DNA of 64,000 bases from Thermoanaerobacterium xylanolyticum LX-11. Its GTDB lineage: Bacteria > Bacillota > Thermoanaerobacteria > Thermoanaerobacterales > Thermoanaerobacteraceae. Where the stretch lies: the NCBI RefSeq assembly GCF_000189775.2, contig NC_015555.1, positions 2,367,001 through 2,431,000 of the forward strand, given 5' to 3'. Shown here piece by piece: positions 27,325-36,772 of the stretch. Below the pieces are notes generated by a model. That model was not told where the DNA came from and searched no databases. It worked only from the letters and a program-made list of their open reading frames with translations. Position numbers and translations under genes: made by a program. Position 1 is the first letter of the stretch, and each line of letters starts with the position of its first letter.

Positions 27325-29691
27325 TCACCAAATGCTTAATACATCGCTCGTTTTAAACCCTGTTTCACTATCGTAATAATCTTTTAAAGAAGCAGCATTG
27401 ACATATTTGAAGCCTTCTACTTCTGCAGGCATGTTTTCTGTTTTCTCTGGTATTGATATCACGTATTTATAAAAATCAGCTTTAAATTCGTCAAATATAC
27501 TCCGCCTTTTAAACAAATTTTTTATTTTTTTAAGGTCAATATACCTTTGCCATAACTCTATTGCTTCTTCGTTATACTCTATAAACACATCTACTTTATA
27601 ATATTCATCATCAATAAGTTTAAATTTGCTTATACTTGGCATACCATCATCACTGTCGTACCTTAATTTGAATACAGCATCTAAAATGTCAATTGTTTCT
27701 TTTGATGAAAGGTTTTGTGATATCTCTCTATAATAACGATCTATTATATCTAAAAAATCTTTTTCTGATATTATCTCGTACTCTGACAATATCCTTTCAG
27801 TAATATTGAGCATAACTTTATTGTAAATCCTTAAAGCGTATTTTCTATTTTTTTCATCAATCAGCGACACTACATATACTTCTCCTTTTTTCTCCCAATT
27901 TCTGTTGCATCTACCTGCTGATTGATTTATAGAATCCATCGGTGCCAAATCTCTTACAACAACGTCAAAGTCTATGTCTACACCAGCTTCCACAAGTTGC
28001 GTCGTAACAGCATATTTTATGCTTTTTGTCTTTAAAAGATTTATCCTTTCAAGCCTTTCATGCGGTATTACATGGGTAGACATGTATATTATTTCTTCAT
28101 CTGGCAACTTTTCTTTTAATAATTGATAAAATTGTCTCGCTGATGATATGGTGTTTAGTATAAAAAGATAGCTTCTTCCATCTTTTAAGTCAAACACGTC
28201 TATTAGCTCATCAAGGTGCATGTCTTTTTGAAAGACCGGCTTTATCACTACTCTGTTCATTTGATTGAAATACCTTGTTTTGTCTGTAAGCTGCCTAACT
28301 TCATTATCGTCAAATATCATAGGCTGTGTTGCCGTAACAAATATTATGTATGAATTCAATTTATATGCAACTGCTTTTAAGACTTCTTTCACAAGCTTCC
28401 AGTAATAAAATGGTATTGACTGAACCTCATCAAGTATTATTATGGAATTTGCTATTCTGTGAAATTTTCTTAATGCACTGTTTCTGTTAGACAAAAACGT
28501 ATGAAAAAGCTGTATAAATGTCGTAACTATGATTTCCGAATTCCAACCTTCAATCATTATTTTTGACTTTTCTGTATCAAATTCTGTTTCATCATCACTG
28601 TATTTAACTTCTGAAAGATGATGATGCTTAAGTAATACACTTGTGTTAACATTTATGTTGTTTGTTTTTAATATCTTTTCAAATTCCTGATAATTTTGCT
28701 CTATTATACTTAAATACGGTAATGAGTAAATAATTCTGAATTTTTTGTTATACACATCGTGAAGCTTCTTTTTCAGTTTTAACGCAAAAGATATAGATGC
28801 CAAGGTTTTCCCAAGCCCTGTAGGAAGGTTTATGGATAAAATTCTTTCATCTACATTTATTTCATTTTCATTTACTTCTCTATACGCATTTTCCCTTAAT
28901 ACATTTATTTTACTATCTTTGTATCTAATCTTTGATTTGTATTTATCAACTGCATCATCCATCAATTCCGTATAAGATGACGAAATCTTTCCAATCACGA
29001 CTTCGCTTTTATCTGCATCTATAAGCAACGAAAATACATAGTTTATGAGAATATAATAAGTCAAATCCTCTTTTTGTCTTATCTTCCTTAAATATAACCT
29101 TATGCTTCTCATCTCATTTTTTATATCCTCTATATTATTAGCTACAGTTGTCTTATTAAGATCAATATTTAATCCAACTTTCCTTAAATTATCGCTTAAT
29201 ATCTTAAATTTTATGTCATCTATGCTTTGAAGTTGAGATTTCATTATTTCTATGTCGCTGTCTTCTAAAGAAGCTTCTGTCACTACATCATTTAGATTTC
29301 CATGATGCTTTTTCACAGCTATATAAGATATAAATGGAAGCAATATTTTAGTATCATTGTCGATGTCTAATCCGCTTATCTCCTGCTTTACAGCAAAATA
29401 AGCTATAATCGCCGAAATCAACGAATGATGTGTTTCTTTCTTTGATTTTAGATCTTTTTTCTTATTGTCGTCTTGTGAAGTTAAATATTCTTGAAAAAAG
29501 CTTGTAGACTTACCAAGATCATGGCATAAAGCCACAATCTTGATAAGGCTTGATAACAACTCCTCATCCATTAAATTAACCTTGGCTTCACCTAAAAACT
29601 TTTCTGCCAGCTCTGCACATCCTACCAAATGCTCCTCTAAATATTTATCAGGATGTGAATAAAGCTCAGAAAAACACGATGTGTTCATCAT
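27325..29691 (-). CDS. cas3: CRISPR-associated helicase-nuclease Cas3 (type I-B)
   Basis: Degrades DNA marked by Cascade. The N-terminal HD nuclease domain includes EEHLVGCAELAEKF and CHDLGKSTSFFQEYL (residues ~50-65). The superfamily 2 helicase follows with Walker A LPTGLGKTLASISFAL (~285), the DEAD-box-type motif IILDEVQSIPFYYW (~418), motif III VTATQPM and motif VI region SAGRCNRN. HD and helicase are fused as usual. 788 residues. ATG at 29689-29691; the start overlaps the end of cas5, so it is translationally coupled. It is the last gene of the type I-B operon before the leader. Confidence 0.96.
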   Translation of the reverse strand: MMNTSCFSELYSHPDKYLEEHLVGCAELAEKFLGEAKVNLMDEELLSSLIKIVALCHDLGKSTSFFQEYLTSQDDNKKKDLKSKKETHHSLISAIIAYFAVKQEISGLDIDNDTKILLPFISYIAVKKHHGNLNDVVTEASLEDSDIEIMKSQLQSIDDIKFKILSDNLRKVGLNIDLNKTTVANNIEDIKNEMRSIRLYLRKIRQKEDLTYYILINYVFSLLIDADKSEVVIGKISSSYTELMDDAVDKYKSKIRYKDSKINVLRENAYREVNENEINVDERILSINLPTGLGKTLASISFALKLKKKLHDVYNKKFRIIYSLPYLSIIEQNYQEFEKILKTNNINVNTSVLLKHHHLSEVKYSDDETEFDTEKSKIMIEGWNSEIIVTTFIQLFHTFLSNRNSALRKFHRIANSIIILDEVQSIPFYYWKLVKEVLKAVAYKLNSYIIFVTATQPMIFDDNEVRQLTDKTRYFNQMNRVVIKPVFQKDMHLDELIDVFDLKDGRSYLFILNTISSARQFYQLLKEKLPDEEIIYMSTHVIPHERLERINLLKTKSIKYAVTTQLVEAGVDIDFDVVVRDLAPMDSINQSAGRCNRNWEKKGEVYVVSLIDEKNRKYALRIYNKVMLNITERILSEYEIISEKDFLDIIDRYYREISQNLSSKETIDILDAVFKLRYDSDDGMPSISKFKLIDDEYYKVDVFIEYNEEAIELWQRYIDLKKIKNLFKRRSIFDEFKADFYKYVISIPEKTENMPAEVEGFKYVNAASLKDYYDSETGFKTSDVLSIW

Positions 29692-30379
29692 CTATCACCC
29701 AACTACTTGATACATAAGATCTTATGCTTTTGCCATTCGCTTCATATACTACATCAGCATAATCCAATACAATTCTTTCTTCATCCATATCGGCAGGAAT
29801 CTTTTCTTTAAAGTATTTTTTACCATCTTCAAAAACTATCTTATCTTCCAAAATATACTTATATGGTAAAACGGAAGATACAAAAACCTCTGAATTTTTC
29901 TCCTCAAAAGCATCTTTTACGCCCACAAATCTATAATCTGCAATCATTTCACTTAATCCTAAAGAAACTGTGTACACATTTTGATGATTTTTTAGTTTTT
30001 CAATTATGTCATTAAAAAGATCTTCATCTGTGTGATAAAAATATATCCTGTACATAGGGTCTTTTAAAAGCTCCATCTTTACCTGCGTTCGGGCTTCGTG
30101 ATTTTTCTTTTTAAATGGGATCCAAAAATTATCCTTTGTATTTATTAAGTTGAGGCCCATCCTGATTTTTTTCACCGGATTTAGAATTCTCACCGCCAAT
30201 TTGCATTTTTCAGAGCTTAGAACTTTTAAATAATCTTTTTTCCCTATTCCCTCTATCGCACCTATTAATCCTTTTATAGTCGGCGGCGGGGGAAATGAAA
30301 AGGTAAGCGGCGATGATGTGGTATAGTACTTCTTAAAATGCCCAAAATCACCGTATACGTCAAATATCAATAGTTTCAT
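29666..30379 (-). CDS. cas5: Cascade subunit Cas5 (type I-B)
   Basis: RAMP-fold subunit that caps the 5' handle of the crRNA in Cascade. The N-terminus MKLLIFDVYGDFGHFKKYYTTSSPLTFSFPPPPTIKGLIGAIEGIG is a typical Cas5 (Cas5h/b) signature with the proline run and glycine-rich turn. 237 residues from the ATG at 30377-30379, which sits 11 bases after GAAAGG; an ATG 9 bases upstream overlaps the ribosome site. It overlaps cas3 by 26 bp and follows cas7 by 64 bp. It probably has no nuclease role here because a separate Cas6 is present. Confidence 0.93.
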   Translation of the reverse strand: MKLLIFDVYGDFGHFKKYYTTSSPLTFSFPPPPTIKGLIGAIEGIGKKDYLKVLSSEKCKLAVRILNPVKKIRMGLNLINTKDNFWIPFKKKNHEARTQVKMELLKDPMYRIYFYHTDEDLFNDIIEKLKNHQNVYTVSLGLSEMIADYRFVGVKDAFEEKNSEVFVSSVLPYKYILEDKIVFEDGKKYFKEKIPADMDEERIVLDYADVVYEANGKSIRSYVSSSWVIDDEHIVFF

Positions 30380-30443
30380 TCTATACATTCCTTTCTCAAG
30401 AACTTCGCTACTATCTTTTCCTGAGATATTTTCTAAATTTATC

Positions 30444-31358
30444 TTAAAAGCCTAATTTTTCTACAGGAAAGTCCTTTACCACATCACCAAAATCACATGC
30501 GACACCATCTACTGCAAAAACTGCCCTTTCATCTACTGCATATCTTAGCTTTTCTATTTTGCCTTTGTTTGCATTAAGGCTTTCGATTAATTCTTTTATC
30601 TCGATCCTTCCGTCTTTAATGTCCCTCAATTCTTCGTCTTCTACATTGTGGACAAATTTTATCCTTTTATTTAACTCACCTATCTGATAATTTTTTTCTT
30701 TCATGACTACCTGAAGCAAAAATCTCGGCATGTGTCCCATCTTTGAATTGGACATAAGGTTTTTGGTGCCATTCCACATTGCTTCCAACATCAAATCTAC
30801 ATCGTCATCTGTAAGAGGTATGTTCTGATTTTTAGCTGCATTTTCATTTACAATGCCATAAAATGAGATAAGTGAATATGGAAGTATATACTTCTCTGTA
30901 AATGTTCCTTGACTGTTGCCACTTTGTGACGGCATTACGGTTGTGCCTTTTATGTAAGTCATGTTGACCTTGTGAAGTGATCTTCCAAATCCAAACTGAA
31001 CGGGACCTGTTAAAGTCATAGTTTTGTCCTTCACTGCTGTTGTAGCTCCAAAAAGCCGCACATCTATGCATTTATTGATGATATCATCATTCGAACCGAA
31101 GTCGCTTATTCTATCATCTTTTGTCCGCAGTTTTCCGCTTTCATCTCTCGTCTCCAAGATAAATACATCCATCCCTTTATACTCTGCCAAATAATCTCTT
31201 ATGGTTCTTTTAAGTCTTACGTCTGTCACTATATTTATACCTGTCTCTTCATCGATCCTTGGCTTATTTTCATCCACAGGGTCTCCGTTTGGATTTGCAA
31301 AGCTTACATCATAAAGAAAAAGTATCTCTGAGCGGTTGTTTATAATGTTACTCATCAT
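30444..31358 (-). CDS. cas7: Cascade backbone subunit Cas7 (Csh2-like, type I-B)
   Basis: Forms the helical filament along the crRNA spacer. The N-terminal region EILFLYDVSFANPNGDPVDENKPRID is characteristic of Csh2-type Cas7, with later VRLKRTIRDYLAEYKG and the MTLTGPVQFGFGRSLHKV block. 304 residues. The ATG pair at 31353-31358 follows GAGGAGGAACA. It overlaps the cas8 end by four bases and is separated from cas5 by 64 bp, all in the cas6-cas8b-cas7-cas5-cas3 operon. Confidence 0.94.
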   Translation of the reverse strand: MMSNIINNRSEILFLYDVSFANPNGDPVDENKPRIDEETGINIVTDVRLKRTIRDYLAEYKGMDVFILETRDESGKLRTKDDRISDFGSNDDIINKCIDVRLFGATTAVKDKTMTLTGPVQFGFGRSLHKVNMTYIKGTTVMPSQSGNSQGTFTEKYILPYSLISFYGIVNENAAKNQNIPLTDDDVDLMLEAMWNGTKNLMSNSKMGHMPRFLLQVVMKEKNYQIGELNKRIKFVHNVEDEELRDIKDGRIEIKELIESLNANKGKIEKLRYAVDERAVFAVDGVACDFGDVVKDFPVEKLGF

Positions 31359-33112
31359 TGTTCCTCCTCTTTGCTATAAATTATTGATGCTATTTCGTCT
31401 GCAAGATTTAATCCACAGGCGAAGTAGAAGTTTATTTCATCTACTGGCATATGCCAATCATCTCCTGCTAAAAGAAGATAATTTGATACCTCCTTTGCCA
31501 GCAGCCTCTTGCCTTTATCAAATGAATCGTACTCCTCAAGCTTATTCTGAACTTTTGGCAAAAGCCCTCTTATGTCTTTTTCATCCATCTTGAGACTTTT
31601 TAGGTTTTTCATGAAAGGCTTTGCACCTCTATCTTTGCACTGCTTTCTGAGAAGCAACTCTGTAAGAGCACCTAATAGCACAAGTCCTCTTTTGATAGGC
31701 GTTTCGAAGTTTTCTTCGTACTTTTTAAAGAAATCTGATAATGGTCTTTCCTCCATGGCTTTAACCTCCATTTCTACTAATCCTAAATTTTGTAAAAACT
31801 TAATTGCCATCATTCCGTCTTTTATAGCACTTTGATAGTATTTGTTCTGAATGAATTCATCTCTTACCCGTTTCATTATAAATTTTAGTATCAAGTTTAT
31901 GTCAATTTTCCTGCCTCTAAAAATCCTGTCTGTTAAATCTAAAAAGTAACCGTCAAGATCGCTGTCTCGCTTCTTCATGTCAGACTTAGACAAAAAATTG
32001 CGTATATTTCTGAAAGTAAAATTCTCATTAAAAATGCCATCTACTGTGTCTTTCGCCTTGAAAATCTCCCTAATATGTGATGGAAATACGTCTTCTATAA
32101 GAAGCAGTATTCTTTCAGCAGAATTTTGCTTTTCTATAAATAGATAATTTAATGAAATTGAGTCATCAGCGTCTTTCAAAAAATACATTATATCGTCTTC
32201 ATCTGTTATGACTCTTTTTTTCGTTGATTCTTTTAATGATACAAGCCTTGTTGTCTCTTTGAATATGTCCAATATTTCTTCTTTTACAAATCTTTCACCT
32301 ATTAGAAATTTGGGTATTAGTTGATATTTGAGCCCATAAAACTTAAACGTCAAATTATTTTCTATGTACTTCTTGCCTTCTTCAAGCTTTAATCTACAGT
32401 CAGGACAAACAGGGAAGTTTCTCCACGATTTTTTCTCGTCAAACCCTCCGACTATGTATCCTGTTTTATCAATCGTGTAGAAAGCGTACGTGTCAACCTT
32501 GCCAAAAACCAAATCCTTCTTCTCACCACATATTGAACATACTTTGTCATTTGCTGAAAGTTTATTGTATTTTTCATTGTCTGTATCTACGAGGAGTTTT
32601 CTAAATAGCGGTATATCGCCGATGTATTTGTATGTACTGCCTTCTACGAATTTCAGCATGAGCAAAAGTCCATCTTTTTTAGGGAATTCCCCTCTGAACT
32701 TTATGATCTTTTCTAATATCTCATCTTTATTTTCTTGAATAGCGCTGTTCAAATTTTCGAGAAATCGCCTTTCATCTTCATCGATGTTTAATCCTTTTTT
32801 GCTAAGGATTTTAAACCAACTTAGAATCTTACCGTTAAATGTCTTGTCAGGCTCTGTAATCTTTGCGACAGGCATATAACCAGGACCATTGCCACCAGCG
32901 CTTGAGTACAAGTACCTTGATATTTTTTGGCTGTCTGTCTCCTCTATCGTCACATCTTTGTACTTCACGTCATCGCCATCTACTGTAAAATTAATGGCTA
33001 TGACGTTTTTATACGAACCATTTTGATTTGGATCCTCTATAAGAACATCTAAAAGGCTCTTCCTTCCAGTACTTATAGACATCTCACCTATGTCCTTCAC
33101 AGCATCCAGCAT
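31355..33112 (-). CDS. cas8b: Cascade large subunit Cas8b (TM1802-like)
   Basis: Large subunit that recognises the PAM and recruits Cas3. About 585 residues starting MLDAVKDIGEMSISTGRKSLLDVLIED. A zinc-ribbon-like pair lies near residues 190-235 (CSICGEKKDL and FPVCPDCRLKLEEG), a feature of the TM1802/Cas8b group. The ATG at 33110-33112 sits 8 nt after AAGGGG; an in-frame GTG at 33121 overlaps that site. The C-terminal helical part probably substitutes for a separate small subunit, since none occurs in this operon. Family call rests on the zinc ribbon, size and operon position. Confidence 0.9.
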   Translation of the reverse strand: MLDAVKDIGEMSISTGRKSLLDVLIEDPNQNGSYKNVIAINFTVDGDDVKYKDVTIEETDSQKISRYLYSSAGGNGPGYMPVAKITEPDKTFNGKILSWFKILSKKGLNIDEDERRFLENLNSAIQENKDEILEKIIKFRGEFPKKDGLLLMLKFVEGSTYKYIGDIPLFRKLLVDTDNEKYNKLSANDKVCSICGEKKDLVFGKVDTYAFYTIDKTGYIVGGFDEKKSWRNFPVCPDCRLKLEEGKKYIENNLTFKFYGLKYQLIPKFLIGERFVKEEILDIFKETTRLVSLKESTKKRVITDEDDIMYFLKDADDSISLNYLFIEKQNSAERILLLIEDVFPSHIREIFKAKDTVDGIFNENFTFRNIRNFLSKSDMKKRDSDLDGYFLDLTDRIFRGRKIDINLILKFIMKRVRDEFIQNKYYQSAIKDGMMAIKFLQNLGLVEMEVKAMEERPLSDFFKKYEENFETPIKRGLVLLGALTELLLRKQCKDRGAKPFMKNLKSLKMDEKDIRGLLPKVQNKLEEYDSFDKGKRLLAKEVSNYLLLAGDDWHMPVDEINFYFACGLNLADEIASIIYSKEEEQ

Positions 33113-33126
33113 TTTGCGCACCCCTT

Positions 33127-33867
33127 TTACAATATCTCAAAGCAACCAAAGCCTTGAGAGTTTTTGGCCCCAAGTCCTGAGTAGTAAGCAACCTTCAAAA
33201 GATCCGGACTACACTCCACATCATATATTCCCATCCAGCCTTTTATGACTGTATTTTTGTACTTCATGACTTTTTGATATTTCATATTTTCGTCGCCAAT
33301 AGGGTATAGTTTAAAATATGGATCTTCTACCTCCTCGCCGTAAATCACTTCATATTTTTTCAATAAGTTCTTTAGCAAAATATCAGAAAAGTTTTCATGC
33401 CAAGGTGAGTAGTAATAAGTATACCTTACTCCCTTGTCTTCGATTGTAGAGTATGTGACAACAGGCGACAAAAACTTTATTCTTGCCTTTTCTCTAAATA
33501 CAGGTGGATTTTCGATGTTTATTGAATTAAGCTTAAATGTTTGGTTGTTGAATACGCAATAGTCTTTTTTAAATATGTTTTGTGAAATGTCGTATATAAA
33601 CTCGTCAATGGGAGAAGATACAGTAAGCTTAAATGGCGGCTTTAGCAATATCTTGTCCTCTCTTTTTAGAAGTCTAAATTCTCCTTCAAGCCTTGAATAC
33701 GTAAATAATTTAAACTGCCTTTTCCCGTATTTGAAACCTTCATCGTGCATAAATGCGCTGAAATCTCCATCTGTCATACTGTTGTATATAAATCCCTGCA
33801 CTATGTGATTGTACTGTATAGGCAGGCGCAACTCTTTGTCACCGCTGAACTCCAGTACCACCCTCAT
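33127..33867 (-). CDS. cas6: CRISPR RNA endonuclease Cas6
   Basis: Cleaves the precursor crRNA inside each repeat to leave the ATTGAAAC handle. Double ferredoxin-fold protein of about 247 residues: N-terminal RVVLEFSGDKELRLPIQYNHIVQGFIY with a candidate catalytic histidine, and the family glycine-rich loop near the end, GLGAKNSQGFGCFEIL. ATG at 33865-33867 or the GTG just before it, after GGGGGTAACAA. It opens the type I-B operon and is the only Cas6 in the locus, so it presumably also supplies crRNA to the type III complex. Confidence 0.94.
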   Translation of the reverse strand: MRVVLEFSGDKELRLPIQYNHIVQGFIYNSMTDGDFSAFMHDEGFKYGKRQFKLFTYSRLEGEFRLLKREDKILLKPPFKLTVSSPIDEFIYDISQNIFKKDYCVFNNQTFKLNSINIENPPVFREKARIKFLSPVVTYSTIEDKGVRYTYYYSPWHENFSDILLKNLLKKYEVIYGEEVEDPYFKLYPIGDENMKYQKVMKYKNTVIKGWMGIYDVECSPDLLKVAYYSGLGAKNSQGFGCFEIL

Positions 33868-33989
33868 CACTTGTTACCCCCTTATTTTCAGAAAGAATTT
33901 CCACGCCACATACGCATTAAAAATTTTTCCAATGTAATATATTCTCCAAAATCCTCTATTTTCCTGCTAAAGTTATGGAAAATTTTTAG

Positions 33990-34018
33990 AAAAAAATAAT
34001 AAGCGGATTATACCGCTT
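33990..34018 (-). terminator. Terminator of the type III operon
   Basis: On the minus strand AAGCGG-TATAAT-CCGCTT followed by ATTATTTTTTT, directly after the last type III gene. It indicates that cas6 begins a separate transcription unit; the 122 bp between this hairpin and cas6 must hold its promoter, which I could not place with confidence. Confidence 0.75.
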
Positions 34019-34019
34019 T

Positions 34020-34391
34020 TTAAGAAGATCTTTTGCTATGCTCAAAGGACTTTACATATCTATTAGCCCAGCACAAAACATAAAACATTTCATCTGTAGT
34101 AAGCCTTGCAAAATCTCTATTGCGACACTCTGCGTTTTTGAAAATGGATAAATACCCTTCTACAAACTTTTTAAAAGCTTCTTTATATGGCTTCCCGCCG
34201 CCTAACATAAAAGGATCTTTATTTATAAGATTAAGCATGCTAAAAAATTTTGTTTTTGCTTCATTTTCATTAGCACTTGTTTTTCTTGCACTTTCAAAGA
34301 GGTTTATGACAACGTCTAATATATTTGTCAATTTATTTTTTACGAAATATTGCCCCATATTTACTGCCATATCATAGAGACCATCTTTCAC
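34020..34391 (-). CDS. Uncharacterised small helical protein at the end of the type III operon
   Basis: 123 residues, apparently all-helical, with no recognised catalytic motif. Visible segments are MAVNMGQYFVKNKLTNILDVVINLFESARK, NLINKDPFMLGGGKPYKEAFKKFVEGYL and RLTTDEMFYVLCWANRYVKSFEH. Size and helical nature suit a type III small subunit (Cas11/Csm2/Cmr5-like) but another small-subunit candidate lies three genes upstream. Starts with GTG at 34389-34391, 13 bp after the RAMP gene, and is followed by the operon terminator. It is therefore part of the type III transcript; its role in the complex is inferred only. Confidence 0.75.
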   Translation of the reverse strand: MKDGLYDMAVNMGQYFVKNKLTNILDVVINLFESARKTSANENEAKTKFFSMLNLINKDPFMLGGGKPYKEAFKKFVEGYLSIFKNAECRNRDFARLTTDEMFYVLCWANRYVKSFEHSKRSS

Positions 34392-34404
34392 ATTATCACC
34401 GCCT

Positions 34405-35259
34405 TCAATATCCTCTTTGATTGTTTACAGTATGCCATACACTCTTTGTGTGTCTTTTGTCCCATGAAAGCAGCTCTTTCAATCTTTTCACATTCTTAGC
34501 CACATCGCCATCATTTTCCCCATACCTATTAGCTCTTTTCAATGCATCAATATCATCATCTATTGATTTCACCTTTACAGAGCCGTAATAAGCAGGTTTG
34601 CCATAACCTAATTTAAGGTATATATCACCACTCAATCCTAATGAAAAGCACAAGAGATCTAATTCATTATCGTCTAAATCATCAAAAAACACGTCCCCCT
34701 CAAATATACTGCCCGGCATCACAAATTCACAAGGTATTGTGCCTTTTTCTATTATATTCACATCTCCATGGTTGTAAAATTTTACACCCTTAAATTTCCC
34801 ATCGGCATCATAATAGTTCTTGTTCTCTGGCTTTGGTCCGTAAAATGCTGGGATATTTATTATATCTACGCCGCTATTTTTCACAAGTACCAAATCAGTA
34901 AACCGCAATCTACTTTTCTTGCCTAATGAGCCAAACATATCGCATATTATGCAGTCATTTTGGTCCTTTATATCTTTTCCAATCTTGCGTATGTCTTGTT
35001 TTGTGCTTATACAGCTTCTTGATACGCTCTCAGCTATAGCCCTTGCACATCCTTTCAAAGATGAACCAGGTATTATGTATTTGCCATTGTATTTCGCAAA
35101 TTCTCTATACACAGTACTGCCGTTTTCATTGTAATATCCTGAAAATATGTGGACTGGCGTCACAACTTCGATACTTACTCTAACCTTTCCACTTTTTAAT
35201 TCATGCGATTTTACGTATTTTTTAGCACCTAATATAGGTACGAAGTTATAAGGTTTCAT
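34405..35259 (-). CDS. Type III RAMP protein, Csm5/Csm3-like (lacking the cleavage aspartate)
   Basis: RAMP-superfamily subunit of the type III complex. It has the RAMP glycine-rich motif YIIPGSSLKGCARAIAESV and the zinc-type segment CIICDMFGSLGKKSRL found in Csm3 relatives. In the loop where Csm3 carries the target-RNA-cleaving aspartate this protein reads SGYYNENGSTVYREFAKYNG, with no Asp, so it is probably a non-cleaving end subunit. The ATG at 35257-35259 overlaps the end of the previous RAMP gene and sits after GGTGGAG; a longer reading from 35289 adds 10 residues without a better site. 284 residues. Confidence 0.85.
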   Translation of the reverse strand: MKPYNFVPILGAKKYVKSHELKSGKVRVSIEVVTPVHIFSGYYNENGSTVYREFAKYNGKYIIPGSSLKGCARAIAESVSRSCISTKQDIRKIGKDIKDQNDCIICDMFGSLGKKSRLRFTDLVLVKNSGVDIINIPAFYGPKPENKNYYDADGKFKGVKFYNHGDVNIIEKGTIPCEFVMPGSIFEGDVFFDDLDDNELDLLCFSLGLSGDIYLKLGYGKPAYYGSVKVKSIDDDIDALKRANRYGENDGDVAKNVKRLKELLSWDKRHTKSVWHTVNNQRGY

Positions 35260-36028
35260 CAAACTCCACCTTCCCAAAACACTCATCATCCAATGCCAAC
35301 TTGGACAACTTTTCTCTTAACATTTCCCTGTCAAACTTTCTTTCTATGTAAAATCCATAATCATCATAACCCGATATATTTTTTCTATCGTAGTATCTCA
35401 TTGTAAACTGAACATTTTGTACAGCCATACGACCAAACCCCCTTGATGTTATACCTCCAAAGACCACATACCCATCGTCGATTTCATCTAATATTTCCGT
35501 AAGCACTTTAATCTGCCAATTAAACACATTCTCCATTTTTATTTCGCATTCAAATGTACCATCTTCTACAACCTCAGGCTCAAATAACGCATTTCTTTTC
35601 GATGCCCCTGTTATCCTATCAATGGCTACATTCTTTCTCTTGCCCATCTTAACTTCCCCTATTGGATAAGCATCTTTAAATAGAATTCGGCTCTTTAAAG
35701 CAGTATTGCCAAACATTTTACATGCAGGACAGCTTTCTTTGTACCGCTCTTTTCCATCCATACTGCTACTAAGCTTCTTTCCGCAATATTCAGATCCAAA
35801 TATATCACAGCCTTTTAACTTTTTCTCTGCCCTACTTCTAAATACACCTTTTATACTGCTGCCAGGCATTACTACCGTTAACTTACCATCTTTATAAGAC
35901 CTTAAAAATTTGTTGTCAGGCACCGTCGGATCAAAATCATTGTTGTCAGCCGCTTTTATTGAAAGAGGGCTCATCGTCTTTAAATAAAATTTAAGATATC
36001 CTTCATTGTGCAGTTCTTTAAACATCAT
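35246..36028 (-). CDS. Type III RAMP protein, Csm3-like
   Basis: Backbone subunit of the type III complex. The RAMP loop VVMPGSSIKGVFRSRAEKKL and zinc segment SCPACKMFGNTALKSRI are clear, followed by AIDRITGASKRNALFEPEVV and the C-terminal glycine loop VFGGITSRGFGRMAV. Asp residues are present in the loop ahead of the glycine motif (NNDFDPTVPDNKFLRS), so target-RNA cleavage is possible. 260 residues. It overlaps both neighbours by 11-14 bp, showing tight coupling within the operon. Confidence 0.9.
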   Translation of the reverse strand: MMFKELHNEGYLKFYLKTMSPLSIKAADNNDFDPTVPDNKFLRSYKDGKLTVVMPGSSIKGVFRSRAEKKLKGCDIFGSEYCGKKLSSSMDGKERYKESCPACKMFGNTALKSRILFKDAYPIGEVKMGKRKNVAIDRITGASKRNALFEPEVVEDGTFECEIKMENVFNWQIKVLTEILDEIDDGYVVFGGITSRGFGRMAVQNVQFTMRYYDRKNISGYDDYGFYIERKFDREMLREKLSKLALDDECFGKVEFDETL

Positions 36029-36767
36029 TCCACCTCATTTCTTCACTTAAACCATTAGATACGTACTCTTTTAGATTGGATTTATCGACTTTGTAGATCT
36101 TCTCGTCAATAAGCTTAACAGTTCCTAAACCTCTGCTTGTCATTCCTCCTACTGATATCTGCCCATTTTTAAGCACATTTAGGCAAAGTTTTAAAAGCTC
36201 TAAATCGTCGTCATCCAAATTATCCCCTGTCATATAAAGCTCGAATTTCGTACCTGATGGAGTGATCTCGTAATTGTACTTCTTTCCATCTTTTGCAGTG
36301 CCTGTATCTCTGTCTATCCCAACGCCATCCCTCATGTCAAAAAAAGTCTTTTCATCTATCGAGTTTAAATCTTTTATAGTAAGTTTTGCTGCTAAATTGT
36401 TTGAGCCAAACAGTCTGCATACATTGCACGACCTTTCATATATTTCTTCAGCAATTTTTTTATAATCTTTGTCGTACTTATCTTTTAACTTTTTAACATA
36501 ATCACCATTTACACAAGGTTCATCATTAACTATTAGACATGACCTATAACCTTCAAAAGCGCCACTTGAAAGGACTCTTTCAACAAAGCTTCTAAGGACA
36601 CCTTTTAAACTTGAGCCAGGTATTAAAGGTCGCCCATTTTCATCTTTTATTACTGGTGAATCAACTTCAGTCGGATCCATGCTTTCTTGACCTTTACCTA
36701 TGTGAATAGGCTTTAAAGCTACAATTGTACCTTTCACAATATACCTATTTTCAAATTTATCAAACAT
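36018..36767 (-). CDS. Type III RAMP protein, Csm3-like
   Basis: Second full-size Csm3-like backbone subunit. The N-terminal region ALKPIHIGKGQESMDPTEVDSPVIKD carries the aspartate at the position of the Csm3 cleavage residue, followed by PLIPGSSLKGVLRSFVERVL. The zinc-type segment is SCNVCRLFGSNNLAAKL, then DGVGIDRDTGTAKDGKKYNYE and the C-terminal VGGMTSRGLGTVKL. 249 residues. It starts 5 bp after the cas11-like gene stop and overlaps the next RAMP gene. Of the RAMP genes in this operon it looks most like a canonical catalytic Csm3. Confidence 0.92.
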   Translation of the reverse strand: MFDKFENRYIVKGTIVALKPIHIGKGQESMDPTEVDSPVIKDENGRPLIPGSSLKGVLRSFVERVLSSGAFEGYRSCLIVNDEPCVNGDYVKKLKDKYDKDYKKIAEEIYERSCNVCRLFGSNNLAAKLTIKDLNSIDEKTFFDMRDGVGIDRDTGTAKDGKKYNYEITPSGTKFELYMTGDNLDDDDLELLKLCLNVLKNGQISVGGMTSRGLGTVKLIDEKIYKVDKSNLKEYVSNGLSEEMRWNDV

Positions 36768-36772
36768 CTACA

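Noticed and set aside
33871..33989. A second leader or small CRISPR array between cas6 and the type III operon
   Set aside because: No repeat-like sequence is present; it holds the type III terminator and presumably the cas6 promoter.
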